Source: Pseudolabrys taiwanensis (GTDB lineage: Bacteria > Pseudomonadota > Alphaproteobacteria > Rhizobiales > Xanthobacteraceae). From it: a stretch of 64,000 bases of DNA. A program made the translations under genes and the position numbers. The DNA is taken from assembly GCF_003367395.1 (NCBI RefSeq), contig NZ_CP031417.1, forward strand, positions 3,782,001 to 3,846,000, read 5' to 3'. Numbering within the stretch: position 1 is the stretch's first letter; every line of letters starts with the position of its first letter. Shown one piece after another: positions 42,859 to 51,681 of the stretch. The notes below the pieces were generated by a model. That model was not told the origin of the DNA. It ran no database searches and was given only the letters and a program-made list of their open reading frames with translations.

Positions 42859-43200
42859 TCAGTACTCCGACGCGTGCATGATGGTGAGGACGCGGGTCGT
42901 CTTGCCGGGATCGGCAGGATCGTCCGATCCACCTTCTAGAGTTCGGTCGTAGTAATCGATTTTCCAGAAGAACGATTGTTCGCCGACGGTGACGGCGCCG
43001 AAATCGTGTTCGCTATAGGGATCATTGTCGCCCTCAAATGCGGTGAACTCACGCACTTGACGGAGGAGATCATTTCTGACGGCAAGATCAAGCTCTTCGA
43101 CGCCGGGCGTGATCATAACTCTGCCGCCGATAAATGTGCGCCGGAAGCTGTCATTCAGCTGTCGAATTCGTTCAGCTTTCGCACTCGAGGACTGTGTCAT
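42859..43200 (-). CDS. DUF3768 protein
   Basis: About 113 residues: RIRQLNDSFRRTFIGGRVMI, then NDPYSEHDFGAV and FFWKIDYYDRTLEGGS with PGKTTRVLTIMHA. This is the signature of DUF3768, small proteins common on plasmids and conjugative elements of Hyphomicrobiales and Sphingomonadales. Function unknown. It points back towards the clamp-loader operon. Confidence 0.9.
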   Translation of the reverse strand: MTQSSSAKAERIRQLNDSFRRTFIGGRVMITPGVEELDLAVRNDLLRQVREFTAFEGDNDPYSEHDFGAVTVGEQSFFWKIDYYDRTLEGGSDDPADPGKTTRVLTIMHASEY

Positions 43201-43398
43201 GGGCGACTCCTTGTCGCCCTTTATTCAGTGTTAGGTCACCGAACTTTACCGAACGCCTCGTCCCGCGACCTAATCGAGCCTTTTTGCGAAGATCGTCCAC
43301 TCTGCGTGGACCGCTCTCCTCGGGTTTGAACGCGACCTGGATTCAACATGAGCAGGATGGCAAGGCGGCAACGCTGTCGACTGCGTTTTCGCCCCACC

Positions 43399-44250
43399 TC
43401 AGATGATTGGTGGCACCGCTAGCGCCCTACCGGCCGCAGCTTTCGGCGATCGATAAAAGGCAACCGCCACCGGAGAGCGAGGAATCCCGTTAGGCGTTAA
43501 TCCGAAATGCCGGACTGTCGCCGACTTGAAGTCGCCGTTTAACAAGGCTCTCGCATAAGAGCGATCGCACTTTAGGTTTGCCTTGAAGGTTCTTCCATCC
43601 GGAAGCTGCAGGGTGACGCGTTGAGCAAAGCCGGAGGCCGCTCCTCCAACCTCCTCAAACCCCAGAATATCAAATTCATCGTCATCAAAGGGCTTGAGTT
43701 TGAGAAGGTTGGAAGTTCGGCCTTGGACGTATTGGGAATCGCTGCGGATCATCACGCCTTCATAGCCGTCCGCGAGCGCCGTTTTGAGATGAGCGTCCAA
43801 TTCGTCGCGAGAGGAAGCAGAAGACGTCTCGACAACTCCGATTGGACTTCGCGGGCCGGAAAGGAATGACCGCAGTTGGTCAAGAATGCTCACTCGTTCC
43901 GAGAACGACGCGGGCGATGAAGGGACATCGTACACATGGAATTGGAGGAATGGTGCACTTCCGGCAGGCGCCGGCATCCGTCTGTTTGCCGCGCTGATGA
44001 TGGAAAAAAGATCGTCGCAAAGATCGTGATGGTACAGTTCGCCGTCGAGTATCAAATCCGGATGTCCGTCGAAGACCGCCTTTAGGGCTAGCTCGATGTG
44101 GGGACAAGAAGTAATCCGGCGGCCGGAGCGCGACCACAGGCCGTCGGCCGCCGCGATTGCGCGCACTCCGTCGAGCTTGGGTTGTGTGAAGAAGCGGTCG
44201 GGCAGCTTGCCGCAATATTTGCGGGCTAGCATCGGCCGTATGAAGGGCAT
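43399..44250 (-). CDS. ATP-dependent DNA ligase
   Basis: About 283 residues. Motif I TQPKLDGVRA with the adenylated Lys25, motif III LILDGELY (66-73), motif IV YEGVMIR (163-169) and motif V LLKLKP (182-187), then a C-terminal OB fold (RVTLQLPDGRTFKANLKC). It is a compact ligase of the kind carried by phages and mobile elements; the bacterial replicative ligase is NAD-dependent and unrelated. GGAG lies upstream of the ATG at 44250. It is close to, but opposite in direction from, the clamp-loader genes. Confidence 0.88.
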   Translation of the reverse strand: MPFIRPMLARKYCGKLPDRFFTQPKLDGVRAIAAADGLWSRSGRRITSCPHIELALKAVFDGHPDLILDGELYHHDLCDDLFSIISAANRRMPAPAGSAPFLQFHVYDVPSSPASFSERVSILDQLRSFLSGPRSPIGVVETSSASSRDELDAHLKTALADGYEGVMIRSDSQYVQGRTSNLLKLKPFDDDEFDILGFEEVGGAASGFAQRVTLQLPDGRTFKANLKCDRSYARALLNGDFKSATVRHFGLTPNGIPRSPVAVAFYRSPKAAAGRALAVPPII

Positions 44251-44588
44251 GGGGCGCTCTCCAGGAGTCCTCTGACTGCCTGGAGATTCAATCCGGGGCT
44301 CTAGAACTTGTGTGCAGGAGCAAGATCTCAGTCTGTCCTCTCGGATTTCGACCATGAAATCGAGCGGAGAGTTTGGGCGGGGAAGTATGGTGTTTGTAAC
44401 TCCGCTTCTGAGTCCGCGCGTAGTCGCGCGCCAGCGCTCCGCTCTTCGCGCCGGCATCGTGTTCGTGCAAAAAGCGCAATAGCCCTTTTTTCCGAAAGCC
44501 CCACGCTTCATCTGTTCTTCCAAACGGGCCTAGAGTGTGGCCTCAAGGATCGCCCCGCCTAGCTGCACCACATCCTTCAGTCCGCTGC
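44251..44588. other. gene-free stretch upstream of the ligase
   Basis: No supported gene. The minus-strand frame of the ligase stays open to 44523 without an N-terminus that looks like protein. The ligase promoter should be here. Confidence 0.4.
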
Positions 44589-44780
44589 CTATTTATCGTC
44601 CGTGCCGTCGCCCGCCTTGGACGGAGCCTCGGGATATCGACGGTCAGCGGCAATGGTCCTCAGTTGCGCCTGCTTAAGTCTTGGCAGATGCACGGCGGAG
44701 TCGATCAGCAAAATCACTTGCTGAGCTGAGAACCTCCAAGTCGAGGCCTCAGACCGGAAACCCTCGCCGAAAGAGCGCAT
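44589..44780 (-). CDS. possible small protein downstream of repeated leader
   Basis: About 63 residues, MRSFGEGFRSEASTWRFSAQ then QVILLIDSAVHLPRLKQAQL, a believable helix. The 80 bases before it (44861-44781) are a diverged copy of the leader of the topoisomerase gene at 51601-51681, in the other orientation. No family recognised; tentative. Confidence 0.4.
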   Translation of the reverse strand: MRSFGEGFRSEASTWRFSAQQVILLIDSAVHLPRLKQAQLRTIAADRRYPEAPSKAGDGTDDK

Positions 44781-44861
44781 GGAAGCGCTATCGCGTGAAG
44801 CTGTCGAGGCGTTTTGATGCACGGCATTCGGAGGCGCACAGTTCCTCTCCGAGGGTTCCAA
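44781..44861 (-). repeat. leader repeat, copy 1
   Basis: On the minus strand this matches 51601-51681 with roughly four bases in five identical (shared CTCCGAATGCC, GCATCAAAACGCC and CTTCATGCGCTC-like blocks). Both copies stay open in the same frame into the following gene. Confidence 0.6.
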
Positions 44862-44934
44862 TGCGGAGACGCCGAACCTTTATAAGGCGGGATTGTTGCA
44901 CTTAGGTGCGTTTGCTCAGTGGATATGACGAGTA

Positions 44935-45477
44935 GTGGAAATGAAAGATGATCTATCGCGTGAGCAGGAACAACGTGGCACATCCCAGGTGTTGGTCTGG
45001 GGCATGTCCGTCGCTGTCGTGCTCATATTGCTGTCGTTCGTGTGGCTGGTCGTCCCGATTTCCGAAAGGAGGACGGATCAATCGGCCGGCGGACGCTCGG
45101 TCCAGACGCAGGGGACAAGCACTGTTGCGCGCGATACGCCACCGCCGCCTGCGTCGAGCCCCAACGCATCGTCGCCGGCGACCGTGGGTCGGAACCAGGA
45201 TATCACAGCTTCGAGTAGCGCTTCGGTTGCATTCACTTCGCAGCAAGTTGACACGATCAAGAAGTTTGCAGGCTCAGCTCCGCAGGTCGAGCCGGGGACC
45301 TTCACTTTATCGGTCGGTGCAGCGGTCCCGCGGAACGTGGAAGTTCACGACATGCCCGGGGACCTGGGCCAGGCGCTGCCGTCTTATGCTCGGGATCAGT
45401 ATCTGGTTGCCGGTGATCGCTTCGTGATCGTTGAAACGAGTACGCAACGCATTATCGCCATCGTGCCGATCAGTTAA
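44935..45477 (+). CDS. DUF1236-type envelope protein
   Basis: About 180 residues with a GTG start at 44935. One membrane helix (WGMSVAVVLILLSFVWLVVP) near residues 23-42 anchors it. A Pro/Ser/Thr-rich linker follows, then a C-terminal strand pair DQYLVAGDRFVIVETSTQRI that is the DUF1236 pattern (YLVxGDxxVIVDPxTRRIV), a rhizobial envelope family of unknown role. Confidence 0.78.
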   Translation: MEMKDDLSREQEQRGTSQVLVWGMSVAVVLILLSFVWLVVPISERRTDQSAGGRSVQTQGTSTVARDTPPPPASSPNASSPATVGRNQDITASSSASVAFTSQQVDTIKKFAGSAPQVEPGTFTLSVGAAVPRNVEVHDMPGDLGQALPSYARDQYLVAGDRFVIVETSTQRIIAIVPIS

Positions 45478-45545
45478 GCTGCAAGCGGTTACCATTGCGG
45501 TCCACGCAGGAGCGGAGCCCGCTTCGTGGCAGGTGTGATCGGTTC

Positions 45546-46127
45546 CTAGCTGTCGCGCCGGATGCTGTCCGACCGTGAGGTTCTTTCTGCGCGAAGCCCC
45601 CGCCATAGCTCTTCCAGGTAAGGCAGGACCTCGAACAAGAGGACAAGGGCAAGGATTGTGACGACGTAGGTCACTCCGAGGGGTGGCGACTTCCATGCGA
45701 TATCAAATCGCGCGGGCGCCATGCCGAACAATGCGATGAACTGGTCCCAATGCAAGGCCACCACCATGAGCAGCGCCATCAGAGGCAACATCTCCAGGAA
45801 GCTGTGAATGTGTTGCTCGAGCGGTGTGACCTCGCGCGTCGCGACTGCGTAGCGGACGTCCCATAGTGCCGTCACCTCGTGCAGTGCGAAGCAAATGATC
45901 ATCACGGCGATGACGAGCGTGTTGATCTCCAGAAAAAGGGCCGCGAGCACCGGAATGGCCATTTCTCCGAACTGTAACAAATGAAGGAGGGACTCCTTCC
46001 AGCCGCTCGTGTGTTCGATGTCCGCATGGCGATGACACAGATAATCGGCAAAGCCCGCCGCGAGCCACAGCGGCAGGACGAAGTACATCAGGGTGTTTTG
46101 GGTAACTTCGGAAGCCATTAGATGCAT
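45546..46127 (-). CDS. multi-pass membrane protein
   Basis: About 193 residues with four to five hydrophobic helices: LMYFVLPLWLAAGFADYLCH, ALFLEINTLVIAVMIICFAL, FLEMLPLMALLMVVALHW and VTYVVTILALVLLFEVLPYL. His-rich connecting loops (CHRHADIEH and LEQHIHSF) could bind a metal or heme. The start is 46127 or 46118. A decayed piece of a paralogue is at 51395-51520 on the plus strand. No known family assigned. Confidence 0.65.
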   Translation of the reverse strand: MHLMASEVTQNTLMYFVLPLWLAAGFADYLCHRHADIEHTSGWKESLLHLLQFGEMAIPVLAALFLEINTLVIAVMIICFALHEVTALWDVRYAVATREVTPLEQHIHSFLEMLPLMALLMVVALHWDQFIALFGMAPARFDIAWKSPPLGVTYVVTILALVLLFEVLPYLEELWRGLRAERTSRSDSIRRDS

Positions 46128-46176
46128 TTGTGCTCGCGTGATCACGGTAACGCCGCGGACGGCGTGGTGCGACAGA

Positions 46177-46320
46177 TCAGCGGCGGTCGAAGTTGCGGCG
46201 TGTGGCTTCGTCGGCCGTGCCCTGCGCCTGCCTTGGACGCTTACTGCGCCGCACGCCGTAGACCAGTATGGCGAGAAGGATAAGTGCGCCGGCGCCGAAC
46301 AACGCTTCTTGAATACCCAT
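46177..46320 (-). CDS. 47-residue single-pass membrane protein
   Basis: MGIQEALFGAGALILLAILV followed by YGVRRSKRPRQAQG and a charged tail. One transmembrane helix with positive inside. The ATG at 46320 is the natural start. Function unknown. Confidence 0.55.
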   Translation of the reverse strand: MGIQEALFGAGALILLAILVYGVRRSKRPRQAQGTADEATRRNFDRR

Positions 46321-46538
46321 GGCTTTCCCTCGTTTCCAGGCCAACGGGGCGAACTTGCTCTTGTTCCGCAGCGCCAAAGTCGCAGAGGCGTCGCATCCCA
46401 CCGTCGTTTGTCCGGCGTCGCCAAGGAACGGCCGGACGACCTCGGTGGTTTTACTGGCTGTGTCCCAGTGCCACGCATGCGGAAGCTACTGTTCCGGCGG
46501 TCCGCCTTAAATCATCTGCCCCACATAAGGATCTGGCA

Positions 46539-46790
46539 ATGTTGAAACGCAACTCCGACGCCTCGCAGACGCCGCCCAAGTCGGATCTCGTTGACCGAAG
46601 GAAGGGCGCTTACGACAATGTCGTGCCGCCATCATCAACACCGCTCAAAGAGCATAGAGATGGTCACGAGCCGCAGCGTGGTTCGGCTGCCATGCCCGAG
46701 ACGGATCCTCCGGATGAAAGCGTGCCTGAGGGCCTCCAGCGTAGCCGCAAAGGCGCCTACAGCCCGGTTCGAGGACGGAGAAAGGAATAA
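46539..46790 (+). CDS. 83-residue hydrophilic protein
   Basis: Starts MLKRNSDASQTPPKSDLVDR and is low-complexity, rich in Pro, Arg and Lys, ending RSRKGAYSPVRGRRKE. AAGGA lies nine bases before the ATG. The RKGAY element occurs twice (RRKGAYDN and SRKGAYSP), suggesting two short internal repeats. Probably disordered; function unknown. Confidence 0.5.
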   Translation: MLKRNSDASQTPPKSDLVDRRKGAYDNVVPPSSTPLKEHRDGHEPQRGSAAMPETDPPDESVPEGLQRSRKGAYSPVRGRRKE

Positions 46791-46830
46791 AGTGGGTACA
46801 ACGTTCTGACGTGTGTGCCGGATCGACGTG

Positions 46831-47157
46831 TCATAACAGAAGGGAGTTTGCGAGTAACAGCAGGGAGGCTACGAGCGCTACTGCCGTGAGGGCTACGACG
46901 GCAACCAGAATCCAGGCCGCGCCCATTACGTGCCGACGCGGCTCGGCATCATCGTTAGCTTTGATCTCCCTTGCCGCTGCCGTCGTGACCGCTTCTGAGC
47001 GCACAGGCGTGCCCGCAGCCTCTTCGTCCGTGCCGAGGGGTGCTGCGGCCGGGTCAGGCCAGTTCACCTTGTCGCGTGTGCGGCCGTGATCGATGGCATT
47101 TCGTAGCCGATTGACCGAGCCATCGGTCTCGCGTGGAAGGCGCTCGCTTTGCTCCAT
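46831..47157 (-). CDS. small C-tail-anchored membrane protein
   Basis: About 108 residues, hydrophilic N-terminus (MEQSERLPRETDGSVNRLRN, then DPAAAPLGTDEEAAGTP) and a single C-terminal helix (AWILVAVVALTAVALVASLL). Proteins with the DPAAAPLGTDxEAAG stretch are common in rhizobia. The start at 47157 is preferred over 47175. Function unknown. Confidence 0.6.
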   Translation of the reverse strand: MEQSERLPRETDGSVNRLRNAIDHGRTRDKVNWPDPAAAPLGTDEEAAGTPVRSEAVTTAAAREIKANDDAEPRRHVMGAAWILVAVVALTAVALVASLLLLANSLLL

Positions 47158-47280
47158 GGCCGGTGCAGTTCCCAATGAATGTTAGGGCGCGCACCGCTTT
47201 CCGCCGGCGCGTTGTCCGTATAGAACTCTAAGCGCTTGCGATAGCGGACGTTCCGCGACAAGGATCGGCCAACGCGGGCG

Positions 47281-48162
47281 TCAGCGATGAGCGGAACCCT
47301 GGTCGTGGTCGTGCGCGCCATCGATCACTTGCGCCAATGCACCATCGGTGATCCGATGCCCGTGGCAAAACACCTGGTAAGTATCGCCACGGACGACGCC
47401 CACGAGGGTGACGTTAGCGGCGGCGGCGGTGCGCACGGCCAAGGCGGTCGGCGCTGACACGGCGACCAGGACGGGCGCACCGATCACAGCCGTTTTCTGC
47501 ACCATTTCGACAGAGACCCGGCTGGTAATGACGAGCAGCCCGCGACTCGCATCGACGCCGTCGCGTTTCAGCGTCCCGCCCAGCTTGTCGAGCGCATTAT
47601 GTCGGCCGACGTCCTCTCGGAGGGCGATCAGTCCGCGGCCAGGGCAGTAGTAGCCGGCTGCGTGGGCGGCGTGAGTCGCTTGATGAAGTCTTTGCAACGC
47701 AGCGAGAGAAGCGACCGCATCGGCAATTTCTTTCTCGGAAACGGTAGTATCTGCCGCAACCCGTTTCAGCGGCCGCATCGCCTCTGAGAGGCTCTCGATG
47801 CCACATAGGCCGCAGCCGGTCGGACCGGCGAGATGGCGTCGACGGGTCTGGTAAGCCGCCGTGCGTGCGCTGTTCAACCAGAGGCGCAGTTCGATGCCAT
47901 GTTCCGCCGGCTGGACCGTGAGCGCGTCCAACTCTTCCAGGCCTTCGATCAAGCCCTCGTTCAAACTGAAGCCAATGGCGAAGTCTTCGAGATCGGCGGG
48001 CGTCGCCATCATCACCGCCTCGGTCGTACCGTTGTAAACGAAGGCGATTGCGGTCTCTTGGACGAGCGCGCGGGTCGAGAAGAAACCCCTCCCATCCTCG
48101 TTGCGTCCGCTGAAGGGGACGGTCTCGGCCGCCATCGGCTCGTCAACGGTATCGGCGGTCAT
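47281..48162 (-). CDS. fdhD: formate dehydrogenase accessory sulfurtransferase FdhD
   Basis: About 293 residues. The conserved Cys motif GCGLCG lies near residue 115; in E. coli FdhD this loop passes sulfur from IscS to the molybdenum cofactor. ITSRVSVEMVQKTAVIGAP and GREDVGRHNALDKL-like (ALREDVGRHNALDKLGG) stretches confirm the family. It is divergent from the molybdopterin oxidoreductase gene, its probable client, with about 130 bases between. Confidence 0.93.
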   Translation of the reverse strand: MTADTVDEPMAAETVPFSGRNEDGRGFFSTRALVQETAIAFVYNGTTEAVMMATPADLEDFAIGFSLNEGLIEGLEELDALTVQPAEHGIELRLWLNSARTAAYQTRRRHLAGPTGCGLCGIESLSEAMRPLKRVAADTTVSEKEIADAVASLAALQRLHQATHAAHAAGYYCPGRGLIALREDVGRHNALDKLGGTLKRDGVDASRGLLVITSRVSVEMVQKTAVIGAPVLVAVSAPTALAVRTAAAANVTLVGVVRGDTYQVFCHGHRITDGALAQVIDGAHDHDQGSAHR

Positions 48163-48291
48163 CGCAGGCTCCCGGACGTCTCACCTTAATAGACGCGCGA
48201 GAAATCAACCGGTTCCCGGAACGTGGTCCTGACAGAATTGTTGATGCGACAGGGCGACGATCCGTTTCGCATTCATTCAAGCAGGTGTCTT

Positions 48292-50589
48292 ATGTCATCG
48301 CGCCCACGTACGGAGCCCGAGGTCGAACAAAAGCCGGACGCCGCCGGCGGCTGGGGCTCGGTGCACGCCCTGACAAGCATTCTTGCGCGTGAACAGGTGC
48401 CAGCACTCGGCACCGAAATCTTGATGAAGCAGAATAAGACGGACGGCTTCATGTGCGTCAGTTGCTCATGGGCCAAGCCGGCAGAGCCGCATGCGTTCGA
48501 ATTCTGCGAGAACGGCGCCAAGGCGACGATTTGGGAGATTACGGAAAAGCGTACCACGCCCGAGTTCTTCGCCGAGCATACGGTCAGCGAATTGCGTACA
48601 TGGTCGGACCATGCGCTGGAGCAAAACGGCCGGCTGACGCATCCAATGCGCTACGACGCCGCCAGCGATAAATACGTGCCGGTCGGATGGGACGAAGCGT
48701 TTGCGGCGATCGGCGCCGAGCTTAAGGCGCTTGAGCCCAGGTCGGTAGTCATGTATTCGTCCGGCCGTGCGTCGCTCGAAGCGAGCTACATGTACCAGTT
48801 ATTCGGTCGCATGTACGGCACCAACAATTTCCCCGACTCGTCCAATATGTGCCATGAGTCGACGTCGGTTGGCTTGCCGCCGGTGATCGGCTCTCCGGTC
48901 GGCACAGTGCTCCTGTCGGACTTCGATAAGGCCGAATGCATCTTCTTCTTCGGGCAGAACACGACGACCAACTCGCCACGCATGCTGCATCCGTTGCAGG
49001 GCGCAGTTAAACGGGGCGTGCCAATTATCACCTTTAATCCCCTGCGCGAGCGGGGGCTGGAGCGCTTCGTCGATCCGCAAAGCCCGACGCAGATGATCGC
49101 CGGGGGCACGCGTATTTCCTCCCAATACTGTCAGGTCCGCGTCGGCGGCGATATCGCGGCGATCGTCGGACTGTGCAAGGCCGTCATCGAAGCCGACGAT
49201 GTGGCGAAGCAGATCGGAGGTCCGCGTATTCTCGATGTGGGCTTCATCGAAGAACACACGCACGGCTTCGAGGCGTTTGCGGCGTGCTGCCGGGATCAGG
49301 CGTGGGCCGATCTCGAAAGGATATCGGGCGTCAGCGAGGCCGAGATCCGTCGCGCGGCAGGCGCCTATATCCACGCGAGTGCCGTCATTGCAAACTACGG
49401 CATGGGCGTGACCCAGCACGAGTACGGTGTCGAGACGGTGCAGATGATCGTCAATTTGCTGCTGCTGCGCGGGAATATCGGCAAGCCGGGCGCAGGTATC
49501 TCACCCGTGCGCGGTCACTCGAACGTGCAGGGACAACGCACGGTCGGCATCAGCGAGAAGACCAAGTTGGTCCCGCTGGATGCGCTGGAGGAACTCTACC
49601 AATTCGAGCCGCCCCGGGAGGACGGCCTGGCGACGGTCGACGCCTGCAAAGGCATCCTCGACGGCACGGTGCGGGGATTCATCTCACTAGGCGGCAATTT
49701 TGCGCGCGCCGTGCCCGAGCGATCACTGATCGAACCGGCCTGGATGAAGATGCGGCTTTCGGTGCAGATTGCCACCAAGCTCAATCGAACGCATCTTCTG
49801 CCAGGCGAGGCCACCTATCTGTTGCCGTGTCTTGGTCGCATCGAGATCGACCGACAGGAGACTGGTCCGCAAGCGGTTTCCATGGAGGACTCGACCGCTT
49901 GCATCCACGGATCGCGCGGCCAGCGCGAGCCGGTAAGCGAGCACGTGCGCTCCGAGCCCTTCATCGTGGCGGGCCTTGCCAAAGCCACGTTGCCCCCCAA
50001 TCCTTCCGTCGACTGGGACAAATGGGTCAGCAACTACGCATTCGTACGCGATGCGATTGAGGCGACCTACCCGGATCAGTTCAAGGATTTCAATAAGCGG
50101 ATGTTCACACCGGGCGGCTTTCCGCGGCCCATTGAGGCGCGCGAGCGCGTTTGGAAGACACCGAATGGCAAGGCGAATTTCACCGTGCCGGAGAGCCTTA
50201 CCAATCGCCGCGAACAGGGAGCCGATATCTATCAGCTCGTCACGTTGCGCGCCGACGGGCAGTTCAACACGACCGTCTATAGCGAAGACGATCGCTTCCG
50301 GGGCGTCAAGGGCGGACGCAACGTCGTCCTGATGAATGAGAAGGACATGGCGCGGCTCGCGCTGAAAAAAGGCGATATGCTGATCTTATCGACGGCGGTC
50401 GACGATGGCATTCGGCGGGAACTCGGCGGCCTAATCGTGCTGCCTTATGACATCCCGGAGAAGTGCATCGCGGGCTATTATCCCGAATGTAATGTGCTCA
50501 TTCCGCTCTGGCACTTCGCAAAGGAGAGCAAGGTGCCGGCGGCGAAATCGGTCCCCGTTCGGGTGACAGTTCAGCACGAGGGGGGATAA
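48292..50589 (+). CDS. FdhF/YdeP-family molybdopterin oxidoreductase
   Basis: About 765 residues. The N-terminus reads GGWGSVHALTSILARE and DGFMCVSCSWAKP, typical of the YdeP branch of the formate dehydrogenase alpha family. MYSSGRASLEASYMYQLFGR, NMCHESTSVGLPPVIG and GVTQHEYGVETVQ are molybdopterin-binding stretches. YdeP in E. coli is linked to acid resistance, and true formate dehydrogenase activity is not proven for this branch. The ATG at 48292 has AGGTG upstream and matches the family start; an upstream GTG at 48223 is less likely. Confidence 0.88.
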   Translation: MSSRPRTEPEVEQKPDAAGGWGSVHALTSILAREQVPALGTEILMKQNKTDGFMCVSCSWAKPAEPHAFEFCENGAKATIWEITEKRTTPEFFAEHTVSELRTWSDHALEQNGRLTHPMRYDAASDKYVPVGWDEAFAAIGAELKALEPRSVVMYSSGRASLEASYMYQLFGRMYGTNNFPDSSNMCHESTSVGLPPVIGSPVGTVLLSDFDKAECIFFFGQNTTTNSPRMLHPLQGAVKRGVPIITFNPLRERGLERFVDPQSPTQMIAGGTRISSQYCQVRVGGDIAAIVGLCKAVIEADDVAKQIGGPRILDVGFIEEHTHGFEAFAACCRDQAWADLERISGVSEAEIRRAAGAYIHASAVIANYGMGVTQHEYGVETVQMIVNLLLLRGNIGKPGAGISPVRGHSNVQGQRTVGISEKTKLVPLDALEELYQFEPPREDGLATVDACKGILDGTVRGFISLGGNFARAVPERSLIEPAWMKMRLSVQIATKLNRTHLLPGEATYLLPCLGRIEIDRQETGPQAVSMEDSTACIHGSRGQREPVSEHVRSEPFIVAGLAKATLPPNPSVDWDKWVSNYAFVRDAIEATYPDQFKDFNKRMFTPGGFPRPIEARERVWKTPNGKANFTVPESLTNRREQGADIYQLVTLRADGQFNTTVYSEDDRFRGVKGGRNVVLMNEKDMARLALKKGDMLILSTAVDDGIRRELGGLIVLPYDIPEKCIAGYYPECNVLIPLWHFAKESKVPAAKSVPVRVTVQHEGG

Positions 50590-50767
50590 TTGCGGACGGC
50601 CCTAGCCCAAATGAAGGGCAACGCTGACGGCTGTGCTACCAACGTTCTACGACACGACAGAGCTGTACAATACGGCCGGAGATCGCGCTGGTTCAGCAGG
50701 AGCTCCGGATCTGTGCATCGGAACTATGATGCCGAAGTACCGGCCGGTGCACTCCGCCTGCCCTCGC

Positions 50768-50944
50768 TCACTTCCTCAGCGCCGCCTCGACGGCGCTCAC
50801 CGAATCGCCGACGCGGTCCACGATCTTCTTAAGACAGTCCGGCGTGATCCCAAATTTCTGACTCCAGTAGCGGAGTTCATAATCTTCGCCGACGTTGATC
50901 CGCCCGCGGTCGTGGATGCCGCGGTTGAGTTTGCTATTGTCCAT
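50768..50944 (-). CDS. DUF3606 protein
   Basis: About 58 residues: MDNSKLNRGIHDRGRINVG, then EDYELRYWSQKFGITPDCL and VGDSVSAVEAALRK. This is the DUF3606 pattern (DRxRINxxEdYEvrYWtkkFgvs). The ATG at 50944 fits. Small, widespread in rhizobia; function unknown. Confidence 0.85.
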   Translation of the reverse strand: MDNSKLNRGIHDRGRINVGEDYELRYWSQKFGITPDCLKKIVDRVGDSVSAVEAALRK

Positions 50945-51073
50945 ACGTTCTCCCACTCGTTAGGCGTTCCGCTATCCAAAGTGTGAGTGCGTCATGTTGA
51001 CAGCCGCATTTAAGAGCCGCCTTCCGAAAACGGCCGTGCGTTCTGGAAATTTGTAGGAGTCTTGCTTAAGGCA

Positions 51074-51282
51074 TTACGTGAAGATCTTGGCCTCGTCACG
51101 CAGTCTCTTTAAGTCTTGCCCGAAGAGGTCCCGAGTTGTCCTGTAGATGGTGAGCAGGCCTTCGGCACGTTGATCTCACGGTCGAGCGCTGGCAGCTCGG
51201 CGATGCGTCTCTCCTGCGCGGCGATAATCCGCCGGCGGGTAACGACACGACGAACGGCGATTTGCCGGCGGTTTTCAGTCAT
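51074..51282 (-). pseudogene. small rhizobial protein broken by one frameshift
   Basis: MTENRRQIAVRRVVTRRRII and AAQERRIAELPALDRE in the first frame continue as EGLLTIYRTTRDLFGQDLK and DEAKIFT in the next. The two halves together read as one small coiled protein of a type common in Bradyrhizobium. The shift is near 51150-51170. Confidence 0.6.
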
Positions 51283-51394
51283 CGGCTTGTAGCCTCTGTC
51301 CGGGCACCATGTTCCCTACCTGCAGCTATGTTCGGCGATTGCGGCAATTTGTGCACGCGCGATAAAAGTTCGGTCATTTTTGAGAACGCACCGA

Positions 51395-51520
51395 ACGCGC
51401 CCGCCGCATTTCGACAAGGAGAAAATCGCCTTTCCGCTTAGGGTCGAGGTCGACATAATCATTGCCCTTGTTCTCCTATTCGACATTCTCCCTTACGTGG
51501 AACGAGTTGCGGCGTCGTCT
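51395..51520 (+). pseudogene. C-terminal remnant of a membrane protein like that at 45546
   Basis: The plus strand reads PPHFDKEKIAFPLRVEV and IIIALVLLFDILPYVERV. The C-terminus of the protein at 45546-46127 has PARFDIAWKSPPLGVTYVVT and ILALVLLFEVLPYLEEL. The rest of the gene is absent. Confidence 0.6.
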
Positions 51521-51600
51521 TTGTGCCCAAGACGCGTTGCGGTCAGGAACTCTCCGCGGCTGCACCGGCCGACGTCATGACTAAATGACGGTAGCTTGCA

Positions 51601-51681
51601 ATGGAACCGGCGGCGGGGAACTGCATTCCTCCGAATGCCATGCATCAAAACGCCCGGACAACCTCTCGCGATAACGTCTTC
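51601..51681 (+). repeat. leader repeat, copy 2
   Basis: Bases before the topoisomerase start match the minus strand at 44861-44781. The frame is open through it into the topoisomerase gene (MEPAAGNCIPPNAMHQNAR), but the same leader precedes an unrelated gene in copy 1, so it is more likely a 5' untranslated or regulatory element than protein. Confidence 0.6.

Noticed and set aside
46284..46538. Upstream extension of the 83-residue protein to 168 residues
   Set aside because: The extension is antisense to a small membrane protein with a clean start, and the ATG at 46539 has a Shine-Dalgarno.
47064..47321. 85-codon minus-strand frame between FdhD and the tail-anchored protein
   Set aside because: Overlaps both neighbours in another frame and shows no domain.
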